A stretch of DNA of 64,000 nucleotides, from the NCBI RefSeq assembly GCF_002979515.1, contig NZ_PCPA01000001.1, positions 248,001 through 312,000 of the forward strand. The letters are read 5' to 3'. Below, piece by piece: positions 44,913 through 52,593 of this stretch. The translations under genes were made by a program, and so were the position numbers. Each line of letters opens with the position of its first letter. The first letter of the stretch is position 1. The notes under the pieces were generated by a model. It was not told where the DNA came from. It made no database searches and was given only the letters and a program-made list of their open reading frames with translations. The stretch is from Microbacterium sp. MYb54. GTDB taxonomy: Bacteria > Actinomycetota > Actinomycetes > Actinomycetales > Microbacteriaceae.

Positions 44913-46058
44913 ATGTCCGACGAAACGCGAGACGCCGAGGGAGACAAGCCGTTCCCGCGTGCTGACGCACGCGACGATACGTCTTCCGACGGCGTCCCGC
45001 TCGTGGATGCGGCGTTCCCCGCTTTCGACGCTGCCGCGGTTCCGCCGCGACCAGATCTTCCGGTGTCTGCGGATGGCGTGGCGCCGATCGGTGCGAGTCC
45101 ACTCGACACGGCGGATCACAATGCGATCCGTGAACAGTGGCGGGCTGCGAGAGATGAACTCGGCAGTCACGTCTCGCATGCCCGCGACCAGCTGGATCAG
45201 GCCAACGAACGCATCAAGCAGCGCACGGGCCGCGACCTCGTCCTGGCGATCCTGATCGGTCTCGCCTTCGGTGCGGCGCTGCTCGGATCGCTGTTGTTCT
45301 TCAAGGTGTTGTTCGTTCCGTTCGCCCTCGCCGCCGCGCTACTGGGTGTGTACGAACTCTCCAGGGCTCTGCGGAGCTCCGGACGACGGATCGATGTCGT
45401 TCCGCAGCTGATCGCAGCCGCATTCCTGGTGCTCTCGGCGTATTTCGCAGAACCATGGCTCTGCTGGGTCATGCTGTTCGTTGCTGTCGCTTTCGTCATT
45501 GTCTGGCGTCTCATCGCGCAGATGGTCGTGAAAGACGGGCGAACCTACGGCGACGTGCTGGCGGATGCCGTGATCAGCGGTTTCGTGCAGGTCTATGTGC
45601 CTTTCCTCGCGGGCATCGCGCTCATCCTGCTCAAGCAGGAAGGCGGAGAGTGGTGGGTGCTCAGCTTCATCGCGATCGCCGTCGCCGCTGATACGGGCGC
45701 CTATGCCGCGGGCTTGGCGTTCGGACGTCATCCGATGGCACCGAAGATCAGCCCGAAGAAGACCTGGGAAGGGTTCGGCGGTGCCGTGGCCGCATCGCTC
45801 GCAGCCGGTGTTCTGTTGGCGATCTTCCTCCTCGAACTGCCGTGGTGGACCGGCCTGATCTTCGGAGCGTCGATCCTGTTGTCCGCGACACTCGGCGACC
45901 TCGGCGAATCCATGCTCAAGCGCGATCTCGGCATCAAGGACATGAGTTCCTGGCTGCCGGGTCATGGTGGGCTGCTCGACCGGCTCGACAGCATCCTGCC
46001 ATCGACGATCCCTGCGCTCTGTCTGTACTTCCTCCTCTCTCCTTGGGTGGTTCTGTGA
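44913..46058 (+). CDS. cdsA: Phosphatidate cytidylyltransferase
   Basis: The 381-residue membrane enzyme converts phosphatidate and CTP to CDP-diacylglycerol. A long acidic cytoplasmic N-terminus (about residues 1-105) precedes eight or so membrane helices. The C-terminal signature APKISPKKTWEGFGGA and GDLGESMLKRDLGIKDM are diagnostic. Five bases after frr; stop overlaps the next ATG. The hydrophilic N-terminal extension is a feature of actinobacterial CdsA. Confidence 0.95.
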   Translation: MSDETRDAEGDKPFPRADARDDTSSDGVPLVDAAFPAFDAAAVPPRPDLPVSADGVAPIGASPLDTADHNAIREQWRAARDELGSHVSHARDQLDQANERIKQRTGRDLVLAILIGLAFGAALLGSLLFFKVLFVPFALAAALLGVYELSRALRSSGRRIDVVPQLIAAAFLVLSAYFAEPWLCWVMLFVAVAFVIVWRLIAQMVVKDGRTYGDVLADAVISGFVQVYVPFLAGIALILLKQEGGEWWVLSFIAIAVAADTGAYAAGLAFGRHPMAPKISPKKTWEGFGGAVAASLAAGVLLAIFLLELPWWTGLIFGASILLSATLGDLGESMLKRDLGIKDMSSWLPGHGGLLDRLDSILPSTIPALCLYFLLSPWVVL

Positions 46059-46636
46059 TGACCGAAAACCAGCTCGACGAACAGACGGCTCAGGCGCCGG
46101 CCGCGTTCGCGCTGACCTCTGGACGTGTCCGCGGATATCACCGCGCTGCTGTCGACACCTTTCTCGCGTCAGCGCGTCGCGCCTTCGAGGCTGGCGGAGA
46201 TGAACTCAGCGCCGACGATGTGCGCACCGCTTCGTTTCCTCTCGTGAAGGGCGGCTACGTCGTCGCAGATGTCGATGCCGCGCTCGGTCGAGTCGAAGAT
46301 GCCTTCGCCGCGCGGGAGCGCGAGCGTGTCGTCCGTGCACAGGGCGCCGGCGTGTGGGTCGAGCAGGCGAGATCCGACGCGCAGACCATCCTGGATCACC
46401 TGGCGCGACCACGTCGTCATCGCTTCGCCCGCACCGGCGTCCTCACCTTCGGTTACCGCATCGATGAGGTCGATCACGTGTCGACGCGAATCGTCCGATA
46501 CCTCCGCGATGGCGACGCGCTGACCGTCGAGCAGCTGCGCTCAGCGGCGTTCCGGATGCAGCGCGGCGGATACCGTGAAGAGCAGGTCGATGCCCTCCTC
46601 GACGCCACCATCGATGTGATTCTCGCCGTTCGCTGA
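46058..46636 (+). CDS. DivIVA-repeat protein
   Basis: The 192-residue protein carries repeats of the short DivIVA-type motif (RGYHRAAVDTFLASARRAF, GGYVVADVDAALGRVEDAF, GYRIDEVDHVSTRI, GGYREEQVDALLDATIDVI), each centred on a GY...VD...L pattern. It lacks a long coiled coil. Such repeat proteins may associate with the cell pole or division site, but this is inferred. It overlaps cdsA by one base. Confidence 0.8.
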   Translation: MTENQLDEQTAQAPAAFALTSGRVRGYHRAAVDTFLASARRAFEAGGDELSADDVRTASFPLVKGGYVVADVDAALGRVEDAFAARERERVVRAQGAGVWVEQARSDAQTILDHLARPRRHRFARTGVLTFGYRIDEVDHVSTRIVRYLRDGDALTVEQLRSAAFRMQRGGYREEQVDALLDATIDVILAVR

Positions 46637-46668
46637 GATTCCTGATGGTCGATTCAGGCACCTTTGCG

Positions 46669-46674
46669 TAGACT
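46669..46674 (+). promoter_or_regulatory. Predicted -10 box for the transglycosylase-like gene
   Basis: TAGACT precedes a GTG at 46685 by ten bases. The transcript would start two to four bases before this codon, supporting it over the ATG at 46703. Confidence 0.4.
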
Positions 46675-46684
46675 GTCCTTCATC

Positions 46685-47371
46685 GTGAACTCCCGAAACG
46701 ACATGAATCTCGAACGAAACGAACTTTCGCTGGTGCCCGCAGCGAATGCTGGTTCGGCGCGAACGGGCACTCGCCGCTGGTCACGCCGGCGCGGGGTCGT
46801 CGGTGTTTTCAGCGCCATCGCGGTGGTCGGATTCGCGGGAGCGCTGGTGGCGCCGACCGGTGTAGCGCTGGCGACGCCCGCGCAGGCTGATGCTCCGGAC
46901 TCTGCATACTCGCTGGCTCTCGCCGACACTCAGAACCTCACGGTCACCGTCGAGGGTGCAGACATCACGCCGCTGGTCCGCGGAAACTTCGATGTGTATG
47001 TGAAGCCGAAGCCCCCGCCCGAGCCGGTTCCCACGGCCGCGGCAGCGCCGCGCAGCGGCTCCTCTGGCGGATCCCTTCCCCCGTACACGGGCGGAGGCGC
47101 TCCCGCAGAGTGGATGGCAGCGGCTGGTATCGCGCAGAGCGATTGGCAGTACGTCGACTACGTGGTCACGCGTGAGAGCGGTTGGAACCCGAACGCCACC
47201 AACAAGTCTTCCGGTGCCTGCGGTCTCGTGCAGGCTCTGCCGTGCAGCAAGGTGCCTGGCAACGGCTACAACCCCGTCGACAATCTGCGCTGGGCGACAG
47301 GCTACGCCACAGGTCGTTACGGCAGCTGGGCGGGCGCGTACAACTTCTGGGTCAACAACCACTGGTGGTGA
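46685..47371 (+). CDS. Secreted transglycosylase-like (lysozyme-fold) protein
   Basis: The 228-residue exported protein has a basic N-terminus, a hydrophobic signal helix (GVVGVFSAIAVVGFAGALVA) and likely cleavage after TPAQA. The C-terminal domain (from about residue 145) has the SLT/Rpf-type lysozyme-like sequence with the probable catalytic Glu in VVTRESGWNPNATN, and Cys pair in GACGLVQALPCSK. A proline/serine linker joins the two. It would act on peptidoglycan. GTG at 46685 was chosen on the promoter; ATG at 46703 is an alternative. Confidence 0.8.
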   Translation: MNSRNDMNLERNELSLVPAANAGSARTGTRRWSRRRGVVGVFSAIAVVGFAGALVAPTGVALATPAQADAPDSAYSLALADTQNLTVTVEGADITPLVRGNFDVYVKPKPPPEPVPTAAAAPRSGSSGGSLPPYTGGGAPAEWMAAAGIAQSDWQYVDYVVTRESGWNPNATNKSSGACGLVQALPCSKVPGNGYNPVDNLRWATGYATGRYGSWAGAYNFWVNNHWW

Positions 47372-47380
47372 GCAGGCACG

Positions 47381-47668
47381 ATGCCACGCTCCCGCAGACG
47401 CCCTCCGGCGCGCCCTGACGACGAAGACTCGCTGGATCGGCTCATAGCCGGGTGGAAGCGTTTTGAGACCCGCCGAGGCAGTGAGTGGACGGTCCAGCCG
47501 GTCTCCGCGGCCCAGGCGCAGAAGGAGTACATCTGCCCCGGTTGCAGCCGGGCGATCGAGGCCGGCACAGCTCATCTCGTCGCTTGGCGCGCAGACGGCG
47601 TCTTGGGCGATGCCGCCGACCTCGCCGCCCGCCGGCATTGGCACACACACTGTTGGAGACTGGCATGA
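47381..47668 (+). CDS. Small zinc-knuckle protein (actinobacterial ATP/GTP-binding-annotated family)
   Basis: The 95-residue basic protein contains a probable metal site: C52 and C55 in ICPGCSRAI, then H86, H88, H90 and C91 in RRHWHTHCW. Homologues in actinobacteria are often labelled ATP/GTP-binding protein without a visible P-loop, and none is seen here. The 3' end overlaps the hydrolase gene by four bases. Confidence 0.75.
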   Translation: MPRSRRRPPARPDDEDSLDRLIAGWKRFETRRGSEWTVQPVSAAQAQKEYICPGCSRAIEAGTAHLVAWRADGVLGDAADLAARRHWHTHCWRLA

Positions 47669-48387
47669 GTATCGAGATTCGAGGACCGCTGGAACTTCCG
47701 GCCCGGCGTGAGGACATCGAGCTGACGACGGCCGATGGCCTGACGCTCGTCGGCGAACTGTCCGAGCCTGAGACGGTTCAGCCGGTCGCGACGCTGGTGA
47801 CCCTGCACCCGCTTCCCACCGCCGGCGGATTCATGGACTCGCACATCATCCGTAAGGCAGCCGCCCGGCTCCCGGCTCTCGCCGACCTGGCGGTCCTGCG
47901 CTTCAACACACGAGGAACCACGTCTCCTCGCGGGACGAGCGAGGGGTCCTTCGACGGCGGGGGCGCAGAGCTGTTCGATGTCGCTGCCGCAATGGAGTTC
48001 GTCAGTGAGCGCGCGCTCCCGCGTCCCTGGCTCCTGGGCTGGTCGTTCGGTACCGAGCTTGCCCTGAAGTATGGACGAGAGCACGATATCGAGGGCATCA
48101 TCCTGCTCTCACCGCCTCTGCACCGTGCGACGCCCGACGAGGTCGCTGCCTGGGCGACCACCGACGTCCCCGTGATCGTCCTGGTGCCGGAGTTGGATGA
48201 CTACCTGCGTCCGGATGAAGCCCGTGAACGATTCGCCGCCATCCCACATGCGCAGTTGATCGCGGTCGAGGGCGGGAAGCACCTGTGGGTAGGCGAGACG
48301 CAGACCCGTCGTGTGCTCACGGAGATCGTCGCCGCGGTAAACCCGTCTGCGCTGCCGCTTGCCACTCATTGGCCGGCTGCGGACTGA
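47665..48387 (+). CDS. Alpha/beta hydrolase
   Basis: The 240-residue cytoplasmic hydrolase has the nucleophile elbow in LLGWSFGTELALKYG (Ser near residue 127), a likely acid in PELDDYLRPDE and a His in GGKHLWVGE. TLHPLPTAGGFMDSHI matches the oxyanion region seen in hydrolases of the YpfH/dienelactone-like type. Substrate unknown. ATG overlaps the upstream zinc-knuckle gene (ATGA). Confidence 0.85.
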   Translation: MSIEIRGPLELPARREDIELTTADGLTLVGELSEPETVQPVATLVTLHPLPTAGGFMDSHIIRKAAARLPALADLAVLRFNTRGTTSPRGTSEGSFDGGGAELFDVAAAMEFVSERALPRPWLLGWSFGTELALKYGREHDIEGIILLSPPLHRATPDEVAAWATTDVPVIVLVPELDDYLRPDEARERFAAIPHAQLIAVEGGKHLWVGETQTRRVLTEIVAAVNPSALPLATHWPAAD

Positions 48388-48405
48388 GCGGCCTGCGAGA
48401 CGGGC

Positions 48406-49467
48406 TCAGAGCTCGTTCATCCGGGGGATGAGTACCTGTCGGTAGATGATGAGGATGCTGGCGGCGACCGGGATCGCAATGAGTGCCCCCAGTAGCCCGA
48501 GCAGGCTGCCGCCGGCAAGTGCGGCCACTACGACGACGGCTCCCGGTACCGACACGGCCCGGCTCATGATGCGCGGCGAGATGATGTACGCCTCGATCTG
48601 CATGTAGATCAGATAGTAGATCGCTGCTGCGATCGCCGTCGCGGGGGAGCCGAGACCCGGGATCAGGCATGCCAGCACGATGATCGTGGAGCCGGTCAAG
48701 GTGCCGACGAGTGGGATCAGCGAGAAGAAGAACGCGACGACCGCGAGGACTGCGGGGAACGGCGCCTGGATGATCGACAGGTAGATCGCGCTGAGCACGC
48801 CGTTGATCACACCCTGCGTCACCTGTCCCATCACGTAGTAGCCGACCGAATCCGTGATCTGCTCCGACAGATCGATGAAGCGGTCACGCTTCGACGCCGG
48901 GGCCAGCTGGTAGACCGCGCGCTTGAGCGAGGGAGTGGAAGCCGTGAGATAGATGGTCAGGATGAGCACGATGAATGCGCCGAACAGTCCGCTGAGCACG
49001 GCACCGCTCGCCACGAGGAAGCCCTGACCGATCGAGCCGCCGATCTCGGTGAGATTGGTGGTGAGCCAGTTCTCGACGTAGCTGAAGACGTCGTCGACTC
49101 TGAGGTTGGGGAACGCATCCGTCATCCACTGCTTGAGGTCGTCGATCGCGGTGCCGCGCTGAACGATCGCCGTGATCTGGGCGATCAGTTGGGAGATCTG
49201 GTCGACCAGCACCGGGAGCACGATGAGAACGATGCCCGAGAAGATTCCGAGCACTGCGACGATCGTCACGAGGACCGCCGCCCAGCGGGGGAGGCGTCGC
49301 CGCTCTAGGAAAGACACGAGCGGGTCTAGGCCGAGGCTCAGAAACAGAGCCGTGCCGAGATACAGCAGCACCGTGGAGAGATTCTGCACGCTGTTGATCA
49401 GCAGGATTCCCAACCCCACGCCGAGCGTCGCCACCAGGGCGGTGCGGAAGGGATTGTGGATCTTCAT
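48406..49467 (-). CDS. AI-2E family (PerM) transporter
   Basis: The 353-residue membrane protein has the eight-helix AI-2E/PerM layout, with the conserved periplasmic amphipathic stretch and the C-terminal helices LVGTLTGSTIIVLACLIPGL and ALIAIPVAASILIIYRQVLI. Members export autoinducer-2, ions or unknown solutes. ATG at 49467 follows GAGGAG. Divergent from the next gene. Confidence 0.88.
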   Translation of the reverse strand: MKIHNPFRTALVATLGVGLGILLINSVQNLSTVLLYLGTALFLSLGLDPLVSFLERRRLPRWAAVLVTIVAVLGIFSGIVLIVLPVLVDQISQLIAQITAIVQRGTAIDDLKQWMTDAFPNLRVDDVFSYVENWLTTNLTEIGGSIGQGFLVASGAVLSGLFGAFIVLILTIYLTASTPSLKRAVYQLAPASKRDRFIDLSEQITDSVGYYVMGQVTQGVINGVLSAIYLSIIQAPFPAVLAVVAFFFSLIPLVGTLTGSTIIVLACLIPGLGSPATAIAAAIYYLIYMQIEAYIISPRIMSRAVSVPGAVVVVAALAGGSLLGLLGALIAIPVAASILIIYRQVLIPRMNEL

Positions 49468-49585
49468 GAATCGACTCCTCGAGACGGATGCAGCAAGGCT
49501 ATCGAGACGGCCCGAAATGGCACCGGCGACGTGCCGAGCCCGAGCGCACTGCATCTGCTCGTGGGCAACACACAGCTGATTTCGC

Positions 49586-49591
49586 TAGTCT
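49586..49591 (+). promoter_or_regulatory. Predicted -10 box for the 648-residue gene
   Basis: TAGTCT lies about 57 bases before the GTG at 49648. Its leader would contain GAGGAG, so this gene is conventionally initiated. Confidence 0.35.
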
Positions 49592-49647
49592 GAAATGTCG
49601 AGTGTTGTGTCGCAGGCAGATGCCGGTGATGCGTGAGGAGACTATTC

Positions 49648-51594
49648 GTGCGTTTCGTATGGGCCGTGGTGGCCTTCGTGCTTGCTGCGGTGCTGATCGG
49701 GGCGGGGATCGCCCAGCGCACCATTTTCATGGGGCCCGCGTCCCAGCAGACCCAGGTCGAGATCGACGAACCTGCGCCGTTCGTGCTCATGGACGGCGAC
49801 GTCCTTCGGGCGAACCCTGGTGCGCAGACCCTGATCGTTCGGGGCGAGGGCGAGATCTTCGGCAGCTACGGTCGCACCGCTGACACGGAGGCCTGGCTCG
49901 CCGACTCCGATTACAACCACGTCACGATGGGCAAGAACGGCGATCTGGACGTCGAGCACGTCACGGCGTCCGCCGACGCTGATGCCACCGAAGCTCCGAG
50001 CGACGGTGGTGAGGGGGACGCATCCGATTCGGAGTCCGCAGGGCGCGACCCGCGCGGCTCAGACCTCTGGCTCGATTCGTTCGCCGAAGAGAATCGGCTC
50101 ACCGCCGAGAACATGCAGCTCCCCGAGGGCACCAGCCTGCTGATCGCCTACGACGGCACCGCCGATGCGCCGGACGACATCGTGGTCTCCTGGCCCTTGG
50201 ACAACTCGACGCCGTGGGCCGGACCTCTGATGGTCGCAGGCGGCATCGTGCTGCTGTTCGGGCTCATCCTGTACGTGCTCGCGATCCGTCACCAGCGCCG
50301 TGGACGCGGCCCCCGTCGCAAGGGGCCGGGCCCGCTTCCGGCTACGGAGCCGATCGATGTCGCCGCGCTTCCTCCGGGGGAGCGCGCCGCCATCGAAGAG
50401 TCCGGGGCTGCTGCCACAGAGCCTCCCAACGATTCTGCCGCTCCGTCAGAAGGAGACGTCGAGGAGGCAGAGATCGTGGACGAGAGCAAAGACCCCGACT
50501 CGAAGCGCTCCATGCGTGCTGTTCCGTCGCGACGCCGTCGGCGCATGCTGGTGCTTCCGGTTCTCGGACTCACCGCGATTCTCGCCGCCGGGTGCTCGTC
50601 TGACTCCTGGCCGCAGCTGGGTTCTGCCTCGCCCACGCCGTCTCCGAGCCCGACGGTGATCGCGCCCGAGAATCAGAAGCCGCCGGCTGTGACCGAGGCT
50701 CAGGCCAAGCGCATTCTCAAGACGCTCGCCGGAACCGTTAGCGAGGCTGACGCGGCACTCGATCTCGACCTTCTGTCGACTCGCTTCGAAGGCCCGGCGC
50801 TTGCTGCCAGGACCACGGAATACGCCCTTCGTACGAAGCTCCCGGATACGGTGCCTCCCAAAGCGATCCCGACCGATGAGGTCGAGGTCGTGCTCCCCGA
50901 GGCGACCGACCAGTGGCCTCGAACCGTGCTCATGCTGTCGAAGACCGGCGACGACACCGTGCCGCCGGTCGTCCTCACGATGACTCAGGCCGACCCGTGG
51001 TCGAACTACAAGGTCTCCAACATCGCCGAGATGTCCGCTGATGCCGTCTTCCCCGAGGTCGCGGCCTCCTGGCTCGGGACGTCTCTCGTTCCATCCGACT
51101 CCGCGTTCCTCACGATTCCGCCGGCCGACCTCGCTGCGACGTTCGCCGATGTCGTTGACCAAGGGGAGCAGAGCGCGTCTTACGCGATGTTCGATGATCT
51201 GGCTCTGAAGTACGCGAAGACGATCACCGACAGCCGTCAGCTCGTGGTCCAGGGGCTCGCGGACAAGGGCGCCGCCGACACCTCGAAGGCTGCGTTCGAT
51301 ATGGCGCCGACGACTGATGCCCCCATCTCGATGACGACTCTCGACAGTGGTGCGATCGTGGCGGTCACGCTCACCGACACCGAGACCGTGACGCCGACCG
51401 GAGAAGATGTGTCCATCCGGTTCGGTGACAACGCCCAGGCCAAGGCACTCACCGATGCGACTGAGTCCGCGAAGGGCGTCGAGACGACCTACGAGTTCCA
51501 ACTGTTCTTCTCGGTCCCAGCCAAGGGATCGACGGAGCAGATCAGACTCCTGGCAGCTGCCCAGGATCTCTTGTCCGTGAAGGTGATCAAATGA
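49648..51594 (+). CDS. Multidomain membrane protein with internal lipobox
   Basis: The 648-residue protein has a first membrane helix at about residues 4-22 (WAVVAFVLAAVLIGAGIA), an extracytoplasmic domain to about 185, a second helix near 190-213 (MVAGGIVLLFGLILYVLAI), a cytoplasmic proline/acidic linker, and a third hydrophobic stretch (MLVLPVLGLTAILAAGCSSD) with lipobox LAAGC at Cys316. The last 330 residues resemble a secreted lipoprotein. No family was recognised. GTG at 49648 has GAGGAG seven bases upstream; an earlier in-frame GTG at 49633 overlaps that site. It is coupled to the thioredoxin gene. Confidence 0.75.
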   Translation: MRFVWAVVAFVLAAVLIGAGIAQRTIFMGPASQQTQVEIDEPAPFVLMDGDVLRANPGAQTLIVRGEGEIFGSYGRTADTEAWLADSDYNHVTMGKNGDLDVEHVTASADADATEAPSDGGEGDASDSESAGRDPRGSDLWLDSFAEENRLTAENMQLPEGTSLLIAYDGTADAPDDIVVSWPLDNSTPWAGPLMVAGGIVLLFGLILYVLAIRHQRRGRGPRRKGPGPLPATEPIDVAALPPGERAAIEESGAAATEPPNDSAAPSEGDVEEAEIVDESKDPDSKRSMRAVPSRRRRRMLVLPVLGLTAILAAGCSSDSWPQLGSASPTPSPSPTVIAPENQKPPAVTEAQAKRILKTLAGTVSEADAALDLDLLSTRFEGPALAARTTEYALRTKLPDTVPPKAIPTDEVEVVLPEATDQWPRTVLMLSKTGDDTVPPVVLTMTQADPWSNYKVSNIAEMSADAVFPEVAASWLGTSLVPSDSAFLTIPPADLAATFADVVDQGEQSASYAMFDDLALKYAKTITDSRQLVVQGLADKGAADTSKAAFDMAPTTDAPISMTTLDSGAIVAVTLTDTETVTPTGEDVSIRFGDNAQAKALTDATESAKGVETTYEFQLFFSVPAKGSTEQIRLLAAAQDLLSVKVIK

Positions 51595-52514
51595 GTGAGA
51601 TCTCTCCGGCCGCATTGCGCGGCGCGGTAGACCTGTCGAGCCTCCGCAACCGCCCGGCGACACCGGACGAGGGCGCGCCGGCTCCGAGCGTCGTCGATGT
51701 CGTGGTCGACGCGACCGATGAGACGTTCGGGCAGATCCTCGAGCTCTCGCGCACCGTCCCGGTCGTCATCGACCTGTGGGCGGAGTGGTGCGGGCCGTGC
51801 AAACAGCTGAGCCCGATCATCGAGAAGGTGACCCGCGAGCTCGGCGGACGTGTGCTGCTCGCGAAGGTCGACGTCGACGCCAATCCGCAACTGGCCCAGA
51901 GCTTCCGCGCGCAGTCCATCCCGATGGTCGTGGCGCTTATCGCTGGGCAGCCCGTTCCGATGTTCACCGGTGTCGTCCCGGAGCAGCAGGTGCGCGATGT
52001 CTTCGCTCAGCTTCTCCAGGTGGCCTCGCAGAACGGCGTCACCGGATCGCTCTCGGTCGCGCAGGAGGGGGAAGCGCCCGAGCCGCCCGCCGAGCCCGAA
52101 CTCCCCCCTCTGCATGCCGAAGCATTCGCAGCCATCGAGGTCGGCGATTATGTCGCCGCCATCTCGGCCTACGAGAAAGCCCTGGCAGAGAACCCGCGCG
52201 ATGAGGAAGCTCGTGCGGGCTTGGGCCAGGTGCGTCTCCTCGACCGTGTTCAGGGACTTGATCTGCAGACAGCCAGAGCGGCTGCCGCAGCAGATCCCCT
52301 CGACGTCCAGGCGCAGTTCGACGTGGCAGATCTCGACCTTGCCGGCGGACACGTCGACGACGCGTTCGGGCGACTGCTCGACCTGTTCGGACAGCTGCCC
52401 TCCGACCAGCGCACGCCCGTCAGAGAGCGTCTGGTCGAGCTGTTCGGTCTCATCGGTGCGGACGACCCGCGGGTAGTCTCAGCGCGGAACCGTCTGTCGT
52501 CTCTGCTGTTCTAG
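51591..52514 (+). CDS. Thioredoxin-TPR protein (CnoX/YbbN-like)
   Basis: The 307-residue protein has a thioredoxin fold with the active-site motif WAEWCGPCKQLSPIIE around residues 63-78, so both cysteines are present, and a C-terminal tetratricopeptide region from about residue 170 (AFAAIEVGDYVAAISAYEKA). It resembles YbbN/CnoX co-chaperones, which hold proteins during oxidative stress; the CxxC retained here suggests redox activity. ATG overlaps the upstream stop by four bases. Three 19-bp repeats begin at its stop codon. Confidence 0.88.
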   Translation: MSEISPAALRGAVDLSSLRNRPATPDEGAPAPSVVDVVVDATDETFGQILELSRTVPVVIDLWAEWCGPCKQLSPIIEKVTRELGGRVLLAKVDVDANPQLAQSFRAQSIPMVVALIAGQPVPMFTGVVPEQQVRDVFAQLLQVASQNGVTGSLSVAQEGEAPEPPAEPELPPLHAEAFAAIEVGDYVAAISAYEKALAENPRDEEARAGLGQVRLLDRVQGLDLQTARAAAAADPLDVQAQFDVADLDLAGGHVDDAFGRLLDLFGQLPSDQRTPVRERLVELFGLIGADDPRVVSARNRLSSLLF

Positions 52515-52578
52515 ACCTTACAAGCCGTTCTAGACCTCGCAAGCTGTTCTGGCGCGCGCAAGCGCTTCTGGAGCGACC
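52509..52578. repeat. 19-bp tandem repeat, about 3.7 copies
   Basis: Units begin at 52509, 52528, 52547 and 52566 (last partial): TTCTAGACCTTACAAGCCG, TTCTAGACCTCGCAAGCTG, TTCTGGCGCGCGCAAGCGC, TTCTGGAGCGACC. The first unit contains the thioredoxin-TPR stop codon. It lies between convergent genes and reaches within 16 bases of the glgB stop. Confidence 0.8.
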
Positions 52579-52593
52579 TGACGAATCGTCGGA

